A stretch of 64,000 nt of DNA from Archegozetes longisetosus (Eukaryota; Arthropoda; Arachnida; Sarcoptiformes; Trhypochthoniidae). A model generated the notes under the pieces. The model was not told the origin of the DNA, ran no database searches, and was given only the letters and a program-made list of their open reading frames with translations. The position numbers and the translations under genes were made by a program. Positions 11,525-21,182 of this stretch are shown here, one piece after another (the stretch's first letter is position 1; each line of letters opens with the position of its first letter). The stretch is taken from assembly GCA_018873245.2 (NCBI GenBank), contig JAEMBT020000001.1, forward strand, positions 15,452,220 to 15,516,219, in the 5' to 3' direction.

Positions 11525-11956
11525 CTGGAAAACAAATTCACAAGTGATAGTGTTCGATTGACGTATTATACAAGAATATAATATCCATACATATTTGAAT
11601 GTTATTCGATCAGAAGAAAAAAACGAGATACCCATCTTGACCCTGACCGAAATAAGGTCAGGTAATAACATACTTTGACTTATAACTCGACAACCTTTAA
11701 ACTACAAATTAAACTCATTTATGTTCTTTATTTACTAATAAAAACCTCTTGTAGAATATAAAAAGTCAAAGATTAAGCGAGTATAACTCGCCACAAACAA
11801 TCAGTAGTTAAATCGAATGATCACAATATTATATTTTGGAAAATTGTTTTATTTTATTTCAAATCAAATAATCATTTTAAATTTTATTTTTGATTTATCA
11901 CTGTTTTACTAATTAATCGATTTTATTGATTTGATAAAATCGAATCTGAGAACAAT

Positions 11957-12251
11957 TTATGATAAAATCAGTGTACTTTCGCATTTATTCATTTTATCAT
12001 TTGGATCGAAATAGAAGCCGGTCTGACAAATCAGTTTCTTAACGAGTGACGGAACATTATTAGTGCAAAGATAGAGCTTATTCTGATCGTTCACATCAAA
12101 GAAGTTACCATTCGGTTGAGGACATACAAATGCTGATTCGACAATCGCTGAAATTATTAATAAATATTTAGAAACATTCACAATTGATTGACTAACTCAA
12201 TAACTTACCAGATAATGAGACCAATAGAATAAAAAACACAGCTTTTTTCAT
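11957..12251 (-). CDS. Small secreted CBM14-like chitin-binding protein B
   Basis: Exon 1 is 12209-12251 (43 nt, ATG at 12249-12251) and exon 2 is 11957-12147, split by a 61-bp GT-AG phase-1 intron at the same site as the other CBM14 genes here. The 77-residue product has a signal peptide rich in F, I, L and V (residues 2-14) and one CBM14-like module running from FVCPQPNG to NKC. Cysteines are in FVC, YLC, LIC and NKC, the same four-cysteine pattern as its neighbours. Sequence outside the framework differs strongly from copy A, so it is an older paralogue. It lies inside the palindrome spacer, divergent from gene C. Confidence 0.88.
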
Positions 12252-12313
12252 TTTGACTCAATCGATCAGTTATTTCTGATTTTTAATATGTTTATCAGCT
12301 CAAAAATATCTGT

Positions 12314-12320
12314 ATTTATA
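12314..12320 (-). promoter_or_regulatory. TATA-like box of CBM14 gene B
   Basis: TATAAAT on the minus strand lies about 65 bp upstream of the gene B start codon. Confidence 0.4.
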
Positions 12321-12802
12321 TGATTTGAAAGAGTGTTGATTTTGAATTTAATCTCATATCGATTCTGAAATTCGGTTCAATAGGTCAGTATTTATCAAAT
12401 GATTGCGATGCAACAACTCTGTTATCTGTATTATTGCTAAGAATTGTTGATAAGTTATTGCAACCGTGGAATTATTGGAGTCGAAAATTCTATAGAAATT
12501 TTATCAAGTTTCTTTTTGTTACTCTTTTAATCATTAGACAGAAGATGTAAATTGCGATTTAGATTAAATTTGCTGAACAACAAACTTAATGCAATAATTT
12601 AAGTGATCTAAAAGCTGATGTGAAATCAAACACATGTCACGTCTAGTCAATCTATAGCTGAATTTCAGTACATCAAGGTTAAATTCCATTTCAAGCCTTA
12701 TCAGTGATTACATGAGAACATTATTTGTATGATTGAGAATAGTTGTAAAGACAAGAAAAGTTCATCTGTTCGTAACTGGTTGATAGTCTTTGATTCGGTG
12801 TA

Positions 12803-12810
12803 TATATAAA
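12803..12810 (+). promoter_or_regulatory. TATA box of CBM14 gene C
   Basis: TATATAAA lies about 90 bp upstream of the gene C start codon, matching the arrangement of copies A1 and A2. Confidence 0.55.
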
Positions 12811-12897
12811 CTGGTCGAAAGTAACGATGTTTTATTCTTAAAGTCTATTCCAATAGACAAACGTTTAGAGTAATAATCCAAAGAATTGCATTGCATA

Positions 12898-13195
12898 ATG
12901 AAAACAGTAATTGTGATTCTATTGATCACCTGTTCTGGTAATCAGAAAATTTATGAAATATTATAATTTTGAAATTTATTTGAATCTTATTGCAGTTTTG
13001 AGCCAAGCCTTTCAATGTCCACAATCTGATGGAACGTTCGTAGATACTAGTGATAAGAACAGGATCTACAATTGCATTAATTATGTGCCACATCGCGAAA
13101 CGGTAATGGAATGTATGGATGCGTTCACATACGATCCCAATACTAAACAGATTCATTGCAATGGAAAGGTTATATGGCATGACTTCTTTCTCTAA
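12898..13195 (+). CDS. Small secreted CBM14-like chitin-binding protein C
   Basis: Exon 1 is 12898-12937 and exon 2 is 12996-13195, with a 58-bp phase-1 GT-AG intron. The product is 79 residues: a signal peptide (MKTVIVILLITC and onwards) and a CBM14-like module from FQCPQSDG to IHC. The four cysteines are in FQC, YNC, MEC and IHC. The C-terminal tail is longer and aromatic (WHDFFL). The intron position and start are supported by exact alignment with the other three genes. The gene is transcribed away from gene B, with about 650 bp between their starts. An overlapping antisense open frame at 12926-13291 is a shadow. Confidence 0.88.
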
Positions 13196-13589
13196 TGTGT
13201 TATCATTTTGATAAATAAATTCAAAGTGTGTAATATCTTCATGAATTATCGAATAAACCAAATACTTTATTATTAGATGAGAGAAATGCAATAAAATGAT
13301 GGCATTTAAATTGAGAATAAGTTTATTGAGTTTTAATAATCTTATGCAAAATAAAACCCTATGAACTGTTTATTAGAATCAATTTCTATTATTTAAGACC
13401 AATAGATGTTGCTTGTTTCTACTCCACAACCATAATCATTTCGAATTTAGATTATGTTTTCAGAGTTGACATTTAAATTACTTTTGTTACTAAACTGGAA
13501 ATTTTTTCAAATAATTTTTGCCTTTTGTTAAAAATGATAAAAAATGTTTCTGATAAAAAAGTTATAAGTGAAGATAAAGTACTCAGGAA

Positions 13590-14053
13590 ATTTACCCATC
13601 TTCACAACTGTGGGGTAAAATGTTCCCAAGTTTTACTTTGAAAACCTCGCTTAAATCAACAAAATGTCGTAATTTGTTTAGAATCTAGATACTCCTCAGT
13701 TATATATCTGACTTTGAATGACAAAAAACCTGACTAATTTAGACTTATAACTTTAAATAAAAAAGGATTTTATAACAACATGTTTTGCTGAAGACAGAAG
13801 CTTCCATTAACATTGCAGTGCTTCATATTTACTATGTGTCGCAGTGCTGTGATGTCGCTACTAGCAATTTGAACCACTAATGACACTGTAACAGATAATA
13901 ACTAGAAATTAATTAGCAAATTAAAACTTCGAAAAAGGGGCAAACTTAGATTCTTAAAGTATCAGGACTAACGTAGAACAGATATAAAGGGTGGAAAACC
14001 GGGAAGGGATTTAATTTTACGTTTTCGGAAGTTAAGTTGTGACGAAGGGTTAA
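13590..14053. mobile_element. Probable degenerate TTAA-flanked MITE, family of 37.5 kb
   Basis: The right end, GACGAAGGG followed by TTAA (14050-14053), matches the right end of the better-preserved element at 37518-37986. An internal GTGGGGT...AAATGTT block is also shared. The left boundary is not clear. No coding sequence was seen. Confidence 0.4.
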
Positions 14054-14584
14054 CTATTACTACAAACACACAAGTCCACTAATTTTGAAAGTTTTTCAAA
14101 TAATTTATATTTTTCAAAAACTCAGTCATAAACGTATAAAACGGATTTTTAATTGAAAAATTTTAGATTATAAATTTCGTAGTTTATATCGTTTTGTTCT
14201 GAAAATTTTCTTAATTGTGTTAATCTTAATGAGACATTTGGCAATAAAAAAACATCAAACAATAGTGAAATAATTAGAGTTTTATCATAAAAGCTTTCAC
14301 CTATGTTTACATATTTTATTGAGAGTGAATTAGAATCGTTTTAGTTAGATGTTGTAAGGATTTTGATTTTAGAATAAATTTACGAAAACGTTTTAGTAAA
14401 TTTTTTCAGTCAGCTGAGTTTCGAATGTTTGATCAATAAAAATCGGGTTGAAGTTATAAGACTCGGAGAATAAAATTAGACAATGACCTTCTTGATAATC
14501 AGTAGCCATTACTATATGGATAAAATTTGAGTATCGAAAACTGTTATTTGTGTTAATATTCATTTAAATAAGATTTGAGTAAAA
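14054..14584. other. Palindrome spacer, no gene seen
   Basis: AT-rich DNA between the degenerate MITE and the inner edge of the right palindrome arm. No coding frame or RNA gene was recognised. Confidence 0.45.
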
Positions 14585-15002
14585 AACAAACATTAATCTG
14601 ACATAAAGTTCAAAATTTGAATCAATGATGGACATTTATTAAACGGTTTGAAGACAACAGTATTATTCGCGAAATTAAATAGGATATCAAATAGGATATA
14701 AACGATAACTATAATATTTTTCAAAAGACTTCAATACAGGTCTACTGTTTTTCCTATTTCGAACAGATGCAGGTTCACATCACATCCATTTGGATCTACA
14801 CAAACATCTCTGAATGTAGATGATTTTCGAAAATCGAATTGCATTATTTTAGATAATTGCACTAATCTATCGTTTACACGAATTTCATTGAAAACTTGAT
14901 TACAACATTGATAATACTATGAAATCCATCAAATTTAGTTGTTGTTCGAATGATACATATTTACTTTCAGAACTTAATCAATTGATAACACAATTTCGGA
15001 GT

Positions 15003-15010
15003 ATATAAAA
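15003..15010 (+). promoter_or_regulatory. TATA box of CBM14 copy A2
   Basis: TATATAAA lies 78 bp before the ATG and is the mirror of the A1 promoter. Confidence 0.6.
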
Positions 15011-15087
15011 TCTGAAGTTTGATTCAATCGAAGTAATTCTAACTGAAAACTCGGATACGTCTGATATTATTGAAAAATTGAATCAGA

Positions 15088-15383
15088 ATGAAGTCGTTGA
15101 TTTGTCTTTTGCTCATTTCATTATTTGGTGAGTAAACTAATTGAAAGTATATTGCTTTGAATTAATTTATCAACCTTTCAATACTACAGCTCTGAATGAG
15201 GCGTTTCAATGTCCTCAACCTAATGGAATGTTCATCGATCCTAATGACAGACATACTATATATAATTGCAATAATGGACAGCCATCAGTAGCTATGACAT
15301 GCAATCCTGGAATCTTTACCTACGATCCAAATACCAAAACTCTGACGTGTGGTGGCGGATCAACCATCAAATTACTACTTTGA
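15088..15383 (+). CDS. Small secreted CBM14-like chitin-binding protein, copy A2
   Basis: Exon 1 is 15088-15127 and exon 2 is 15190-15383, with a 62-bp phase-1 intron (GTGAGT...CTACAG). The 77-residue protein is identical to that of A1. At least one silent difference is visible (CCC versus CCT in the PQPNG codons). Start choice: this ATG gives the only signal peptide, whereas the longer open frame that runs through the intron from 15141 does not. The module spans FQCPQPNGMF to KTLTC and is followed by a short glycine-rich, hydrophobic tail. Expression is probably driven by the TATA box at 15003, which is duplicated together with the gene. Confidence 0.9.
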
Positions 15384-15669
15384 TCTTAATAATTGTTCCC
15401 TTACATATACTTCTCTCTAATTTTCTTGTAACGATTGAATTAAATAAAATCGAACTTCGATAAACACTTGATAGTTTCTTTTAATGATTTGAATTTTACT
15501 GACAGTTATAACTTTCATTCATCCAATTACTTTTGAGAATAATGAATCCAAATTAAAAACACACCAAATAAAGCTGAAATTATTTCAAATACTCATAGAC
15601 ATCAGATTAGAAGCATCTGAAGCTTTGACCGTAAAAGTAGACTCTTCTCTACTTTAAAATTTCACTCCG

Positions 15670-15800
15670 CGCGATAGTGTTGTTTGCGCAGTAGTGTTGT
15701 TACGCGGTAGTGTCGTTACGCGGTAGTATCGTTACGCTGTAGTGTCTTTATGCGGTATTGTCGTTGGGCGGTAGTGTCGTTTGCGTGGTAATGTCATGTA
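15670..15800. repeat. Minisatellite, ~17-18-bp unit
   Basis: Seven or so imperfect tandem copies of a unit resembling GTTACGCGGTAGTGTC. It begins directly at the outer edge of the right palindrome arm and has no counterpart at the outer edge of the left arm. It is far more GC-rich than its surroundings. Confidence 0.85.
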
Positions 15801-17642
15801 ATCGTTGAGAATACTTCTGCTTATAATATTGCATTTAATTAAATTTTTATTAATGTCATTAATGATAAAGTCGGTTTACTCATTTGTCTTCTATTTCAAC
15901 TTCTGTTTAGTGTCACCAAGCCTTGTAGAACCTGATCTAGACAACTGTACAAAAAATAGTTAAGGGTACTCCTTTTCAGATTTTCTTAGTTTTTAAATTT
16001 ATTTACAGGACTCAATAAGTATTAAAAGCTACAAAATTTCAACTGTAAAATTAATTAAATTTCATCCTTGATTTTTTCAGCATTGAATAGATTAAGTTTT
16101 CTTTAACATGATCGTAAATTTCTGAACAAGAAATTAAAGACGTAAAACTCAATAGATTAAAACCCGTTAGCTTAGAATCTATTTACACTAAATTATTAAT
16201 AAGATGTATTTGTGATAGAAATATTTATTTTCTCAGCCCAAAACTGGACGCTTGATCACTCTATTTCCGTATCACTGTCGTATATACTGTCACTTCTGTA
16301 TATCGATGGCTATGTCATCTCTTCTTTCACTTTGAGAACTCATTCTAAAAGTTTAATTAGCATTAAATGACTTGTTTAGATTTTATATTAATATTAAATT
16401 TTAGTATTAATATCAAATCTAAACAAACTTAGATTTAATTTTAAATTCAGTATTTAATAATTATTTTCATTCTTTTAAAATAACTCACTTATTTTATTGA
16501 AAAATGACATCAACTAATTATTATTAAGCATTTACTTGAATGGCAATTAATATCACTTTTGATGTTTTAAATATATTTCGCATTACATATGCTTAGGATT
16601 GCAGCTTTAAAATATAATTTTATATAAACATTTCAATAGACAGAAAGTTTGGACACAGTGCTCGGTTGGTGCTCGATGCTCGAGCACCTTCAAAAAACGA
16701 GCACCGAGCACTTCGATTTTGCCAAGCATGAGCGCGAGCACGAGCACCGAGCACACTCATCACTGGCTATAGTATGCTATAATATATAAGCTAATATTCG
16801 AAATACTTCTAAGTCCATACTCGAATATAAGGTATATTTTGAATTTATTTTCACTAACTTCCAAGTCTTAAGCCTTGTAACTTTGCCAAAATTGGCAGAC
16901 ACATGTCCTAAACCTACTTTTGATATTTCATCAAAATCGATGTATGCGTTTAGCCGTGACAGCATTTGGCGTAAGCCGACTTCCTCATAGGCCCCATTGT
17001 AAAATTTTTCACTTTTTCGCATATTTTGGCCAAACTATTAGATCTAGCCAAAATCAGTTCAAATTGTGTTTAAGATACCTCATAGGCTTTCTAATGGCAT
17101 GGTCGAAAGTGCTCTCCCCAGATGAGCCCTTAATGCAACTCCTCCTTTGAGTCTTATGATCATTTAAATCAGCTTCACTAAGAATATATCAATTAACACC
17201 TGTTAATAACAATTATCTGACTTAAATAATAAGCAAAGCGGTGAAAGATATGTATTCATCCATATATTATATGCCAGATATTTAAGGTTTATCCACCTAA
17301 TTATACCAAAGCTTTTACAGCCTATCGATATTTTAAACTCATAAACCAGTCAATGATTGACGTTATTATTGTGGGTCATCCACAAAACATGCTTTTGCTA
17401 AAATTTTTGTTTATAATCACAGTATTCAGGAAAAGGGGCGAGATGTGCGCATACTTCACACATGATTTGTAAATAAATACATATTAATACATTTCACGGT
17501 TTTAGTAATAAGGAGAGTAACTTTGATTTCTAGCAATTGACTTTCCATAACGTTTTAATGATTTTTGTTGATCTCTTATATGATATGATTACAAATCTTA
17601 CTGAGATTTAGCTACACTGAAAAAAACCCTTAATATGCAAAA
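15801..17642. other. Intergenic, with a self-complementary GAGCACC cluster
   Basis: No gene was recognised. At 16657-16755 there is a compact cluster of the heptamer GAGCACC, or its complement, in both orientations (for example CGAGCACCGAGCAC near 16741), able to fold back on itself. The stretch around 17165-17640 partly matches 45930-46110, the 5' flank of the GH78 pseudogene. Confidence 0.55.
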
Positions 17643-17813
17643 TTCACTATTTGGGAGTATTGGGATAGATATACTAAAAAGCATGGATTCTAAGATCCAA
17701 AAGTGAAATCATTCAACCATTACTCTTTGGGATCAGTTGTTCGTTGGCTGCATCAATGCGTTGTTAGTATAGACACTAATACTAATGTTTGAAAATTATT
17801 CAAATATATTGAT
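17643..17813 (+). pseudogene. GH78 alpha-L-rhamnosidase fragment, locus 1
   Basis: One frame reads FTIWEYWDRYTKKHGF, a stop, then SFNHYSLGSVVRWLHQCVVS and IDTN, before ending in a stop. TxWExWD followed by SFNHYxxGSVxxWL is the signature of the (alpha/alpha)6-barrel catalytic domain of family GH78 alpha-L-rhamnosidases, which release terminal rhamnose from glycosides. The fragment ends at the sequence where the C-terminal half at 48.17 kb picks up (SIDTD...). It is flanked by DNA that also flanks the larger GH78 pseudogene at 46.2-48.6 kb. With an internal stop and no other domains it is clearly non-functional. Confidence 0.82.
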
Positions 17814-17819
17814 CAATAA

Positions 17820-18260
17820 CAAAAGTTCATTTATATTCAATTAAGTTTTTATATTTAAATTCAATAACTGTTTTGCGATTATTATTAATTTGTTAAAAAG
17901 TTAAGCGTTTCGAAAGATTTTAAATTAAAACTAAATTGATTTGTGTGATATTGTGAAACAGGCATCTGTATCTTTAAAAATTCAGAAAAATGTTTGAAAA
18001 ATGTGATTCTGAAGTATTAACTTTAATGGATAAGAACAAAGATGAAGAATTATGGCTTACCAAAGTTACCAGCCCATGCAAATTAAAGAAGAAAATAATG
18101 ATTCCAATCAATAGCCAATCATTTATTAATAATTGCCTTGATGGAGAGAAATCGATAGAGTTTAATGAATGAGTCCAAAAATGATCCTTAAATTCAAGCT
18201 CAAGTTGAATTAACAGAACAAAATAGACTTAGGAGGAGAATGGTTCATTGACAAATGAAC
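17820..18260 (+). repeat. Duplicated segment, copy 1 (partner 49670-50095)
   Basis: About 430 bp aligns well with 49670-50095. It contains a 60-codon open frame at 17990-18172 (MFEKCDSEVLTLMDKNKDEE at its start) that is lysine- and glutamate-rich and unrecognised. In the partner the frame is disrupted. Both copies lie directly 3' of GH78 remnants, so this is probably the old 3' flank, or a neighbouring exon, of the rhamnosidase gene. Confidence 0.75.
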
Positions 18261-18336
18261 TGTATAAGGAATGAAATCCGGACTCAATCAATTTGATTAC
18301 AAGTTTTTAAATACAAATGCAACACAAATGAAATTT

Positions 18337-19425
18337 TTAAGGTATAAAATTTAATAAATGAATAAAATAATCAAACCAATTGATGACGGATGTGACGCCA
18401 CTATCAGCTGCTTTGCGCACTTTGGTCTTCAGGCCACGCATAAGATTCTGGCAGACGTTTGAGGGCATATTTTTCAACTCTTTTTTAATTTTTTTTTTTT
18501 TGATTAAGTCTTCGCTCGATTCTGCTTTTCGCCCATTCAAATAAACTTTCCTATTCAGATTAGCCCAAAAAATTTCGGTCGGGCGCACTTGTGGCAGATT
18601 TGAAGGATTTCGATTTTTGGGAACAACTTTGATGTTGAGGCGCGAGTATTCTGTTTGAGTCAGGTTTGCGTAATGATTCGTAGCTAAATCTGGTCAAAAG
18701 ATGTATTTATTGTCCTAATGATATTTAGCGATAAATTTTACTAATCTTTTGAGGCATTCTTATGAATGGAGTTCAGCATTGGTATAACCAGATTTCATAA
18801 TCAATAGCTCCGAAAAACCAGTGGCGCTGATTGCGATCCAAACCATTACCTTTGATGGAAATTCTGAATTGAATTTAAATTTCACGTTTTCATGCGCTTC
18901 TAATCCATCGTATGAACGGTAAGAATCATTAGCAGAACATTTAGAGCCATCGACTGTAAGATACGACTCGTCATCCATAATAACATCGGTATCATTAAAA
19001 AGTCTCAGCAAATTCCTTAACTTTTCTAAACATTTTTTTGTGATTTCTTCTCATTCTCACTGCTATTCAGCATCTTCTTCCGCTTCTTCCTGACCACACC
19101 CACTTCGGCTATTATTTTATCTATTGCTTTAGGATCAATGTTATGTCTCCAGCCAATTGATGAATAGGGTCTTCCGATCTCATTTACATTTTATTCGACA
19201 ATTTTATCTTTTAGTTTTTTTGGTCGATTCTTGCCAAATGACTAATTCCTGGCTTTCGATCTAAACTTATGACATTGTCCACTCTATGAATAATGTCTTA
19301 GATCATGGATTTTGGTATCCCTTCAAATCTAAAATGGTTAACAATCAAACATTTTTCATTTGCTTATTGTTCATGTAAAAAATGCCAACACGTTGTCGTA
19401 TCGATAGCTCTTTATTTAAAGACAT
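18337..19425 (-). pseudogene. Mariner-like transposase pseudogene
   Basis: Minus-strand frames, read from the ATG at 19425, begin MSLNKELSIRQRVGIFYMNN, continue in shifted frames, and include the catalytic region. The first acidic motif is IMDDESYLTVDG (near 18970) and the second is PDLATNHYA (near 18680). A PSNLPQVRPTEIFWANL segment (near 18560) supplies the third acidic residue. The LRP-x-E-x-FWAxLKRKVY pattern is typical of a mariner-like group widespread in arthropods and other invertebrates. Several frameshifts and stops are present, including a TGA where that group has Trp before PDLA. Matching terminal repeats were not found. Confidence 0.8.
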
Positions 19426-19800
19426 TTTATGAATAAATGGTTGAAATTTATTCTGATTCGTAGGATTAGATAGTCCAATAAATAAGCATTTATTTAATAT
19501 GTTATTGATCCAAATATTGATTCGAATATTAATAGTTTATATATCTTGAACTTATTTTCAATTCTATAACCTTATTATCCGGATTGATTATTAAACTCAC
19601 AATAAAATTTTAAGCCAAAATGCCAGCAATCATAATCAATAATATTAACAGATTAAGTAATTTTCTTATAATTTAAATTTAATAACATTTAATGATAGGA
19701 ATGCAGAATCAGCGCATTTACTCAACTCAGTACAACAATGTATTAATACAATTCTTCAATTCTAGGGATTGTCATATGAACAACTTTCACAATCTATCCT
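19426..19800. other. 3' flank of GR gene 1
   Basis: No gene was seen. The block resembles the 3' flanks of other GR units (for example 39720-40010 and, on the plus strand, 35490-35760), so it belongs to the duplicated receptor unit. Confidence 0.5.
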
Positions 19801-21182
19801 TCATTTCATGGTATTCGCCACTCTATTCGTCAGTAAAAAGAATCGACAGAATACTGCAAATATCTATATAACAAAAAATTCTTTGGAATAGTTTCATATC
19901 AAAACTTAATATTTTGTGAAACGTCTTACTTTAAATACAGTGACTGGTGTCATAACAAATTGATTACCACAAGAGAAACCAATCAGAAATCTATTATTGC
20001 TCACTCTTTCCATGGTATTCAATAACTAAGTAATGTAAATTAAAATAATTCTTTAATTTATTCGTAACACAAATAATGAAAACAATTTTAGGAACAAACT
20101 TTGATTTTGTTTTTCAATCCAATATTGGAGTTAAATTCAATATAATATTGAAACAAATATCTATATGAATTCAAAGATTCCTTATTAATCGATGCAGCGA
20201 TTGAGTTAATCATGAAATTAGAAAAAATCCAGATGATAGCAAGAAGTGTCAGAAAATAAAAAGTTACCAAGAGTAAATCTTCAAACAAAATTTGTTGTAA
20301 AATCATTAGATATAAGGGTATTAATGTATAAGTCAATGCAAATAAATATTTAGACCAGAATTTGTTGTAATTTTTAATGTCATTACAGATACTGTTATGC
20401 TCTTCTATTAATTCTAATACCATTCTTGAGCTTAAGAAAATCTGATCCATATTTGTATTCAATAGCTTGTTATTAAATAATTTGAATCTGAATTTGCAAT
20501 AATAACAAACAATGAAGTAATAGAAAAAACTATAACATATTATTAATGCCACAAAAATATATCCAATAAAGAAGAATACACTTAATATTCCATAAATTAT
20601 TATTTCTTTCCCATTGAAAAAGATTATTAAAACAGAAGCTGCGATCAAAACCAAAAATAGTACGAATATTCGAATCTGAATTCTAATAAGTGTTAGAATA
20701 TATCTAATATTTTTAACAAACTTTTTATATTCAATGATATTATATATTTTAATTTTACTCTCATTTTGTAATCCTTTCAGAACTTTGATAATGTGAAGCC
20801 ACTGAAAATAATTTTCTTGTTTAAGATTAAAAAGCATCATAATTCTCAAACTAAACACTATAGCGCACATTACTTTCAAGTAATAAAATTCAGTCAAGCC
20901 TCCAACGTATTGAAGTATATCGAAATAATACTTGGGAACACTTCGGTTTTCCATATTTGTTAAACATGTAACAATTCTAATAAAAGAAATTATAAACCAA
21001 ATATTCATAACATAAAATTTTAAACTTTGATTTCGTTTCTTGATATGTGTATCAAAATAATTATTGATATCGTATCTAAACATAAATCCATATTCATAAA
21101 GTGGTAAATCTATATCATTGATAACTAGATCATGTTCATTATTTTCACATTCGTTCACTGGTTGTTTAGAATTCGCATACAT
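19801..21182 (-). CDS. Gustatory-receptor-like seven-transmembrane protein GR1
   Basis: Three exons on the minus strand: 20100-21182 (361 codons), 19930-20025 (32 codons) and 19801-19863 (20 codons plus TGA). They are joined by phase-0 introns of 74 and 66 bp, giving 413 residues. The first open frame runs four codons into intron 1 and stops. Hydrophobic segments lie near residues 57-76, 92-119, 166-189, 194-228, 275-299, 301-326 and, across exons 2 and 3, 378-405. The SINKESLNSYRYLF stretch before the last segment and the exon-2 motif IGFSCGNQFVMTP fit the 7tm_7 chemoreceptor C-terminus, where the last exons normally encode TM7. The start is set by alignment with paralogues and a shared leader ending CCTCTCGAAATG. 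Predicted role: a ligand-gated channel or chemosensory receptor in the plasma membrane. The ligand is unknown. Confidence 0.87.

Larger units (their letters stand above)
14585..15663. repeat. Right arm of the CBM14 palindrome
   Basis: Reverse-complement partner of 9759-10845. The outer edge ends at a block that reads as the complement of the left outer edge (AGTAGACTCTTCTCTAC near 15634-15650), immediately before a minisatellite. The arm includes the promoter, gene A2 and about 270 bp of 3' flank. Confidence 0.9.

Noticed and set aside
12926..13291. 121-codon open frame antisense to CBM14 gene C
   Set aside because: Gene C on the plus strand has the conserved two-exon structure; the antisense frame has no protein-like features.
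16657..16755. GAGCACC cluster as a possible protein-binding site or coding repeat
   Set aside because: No open frame uses it as a peptide repeat and it occurs once; kept only as a low-complexity, self-complementary sequence.
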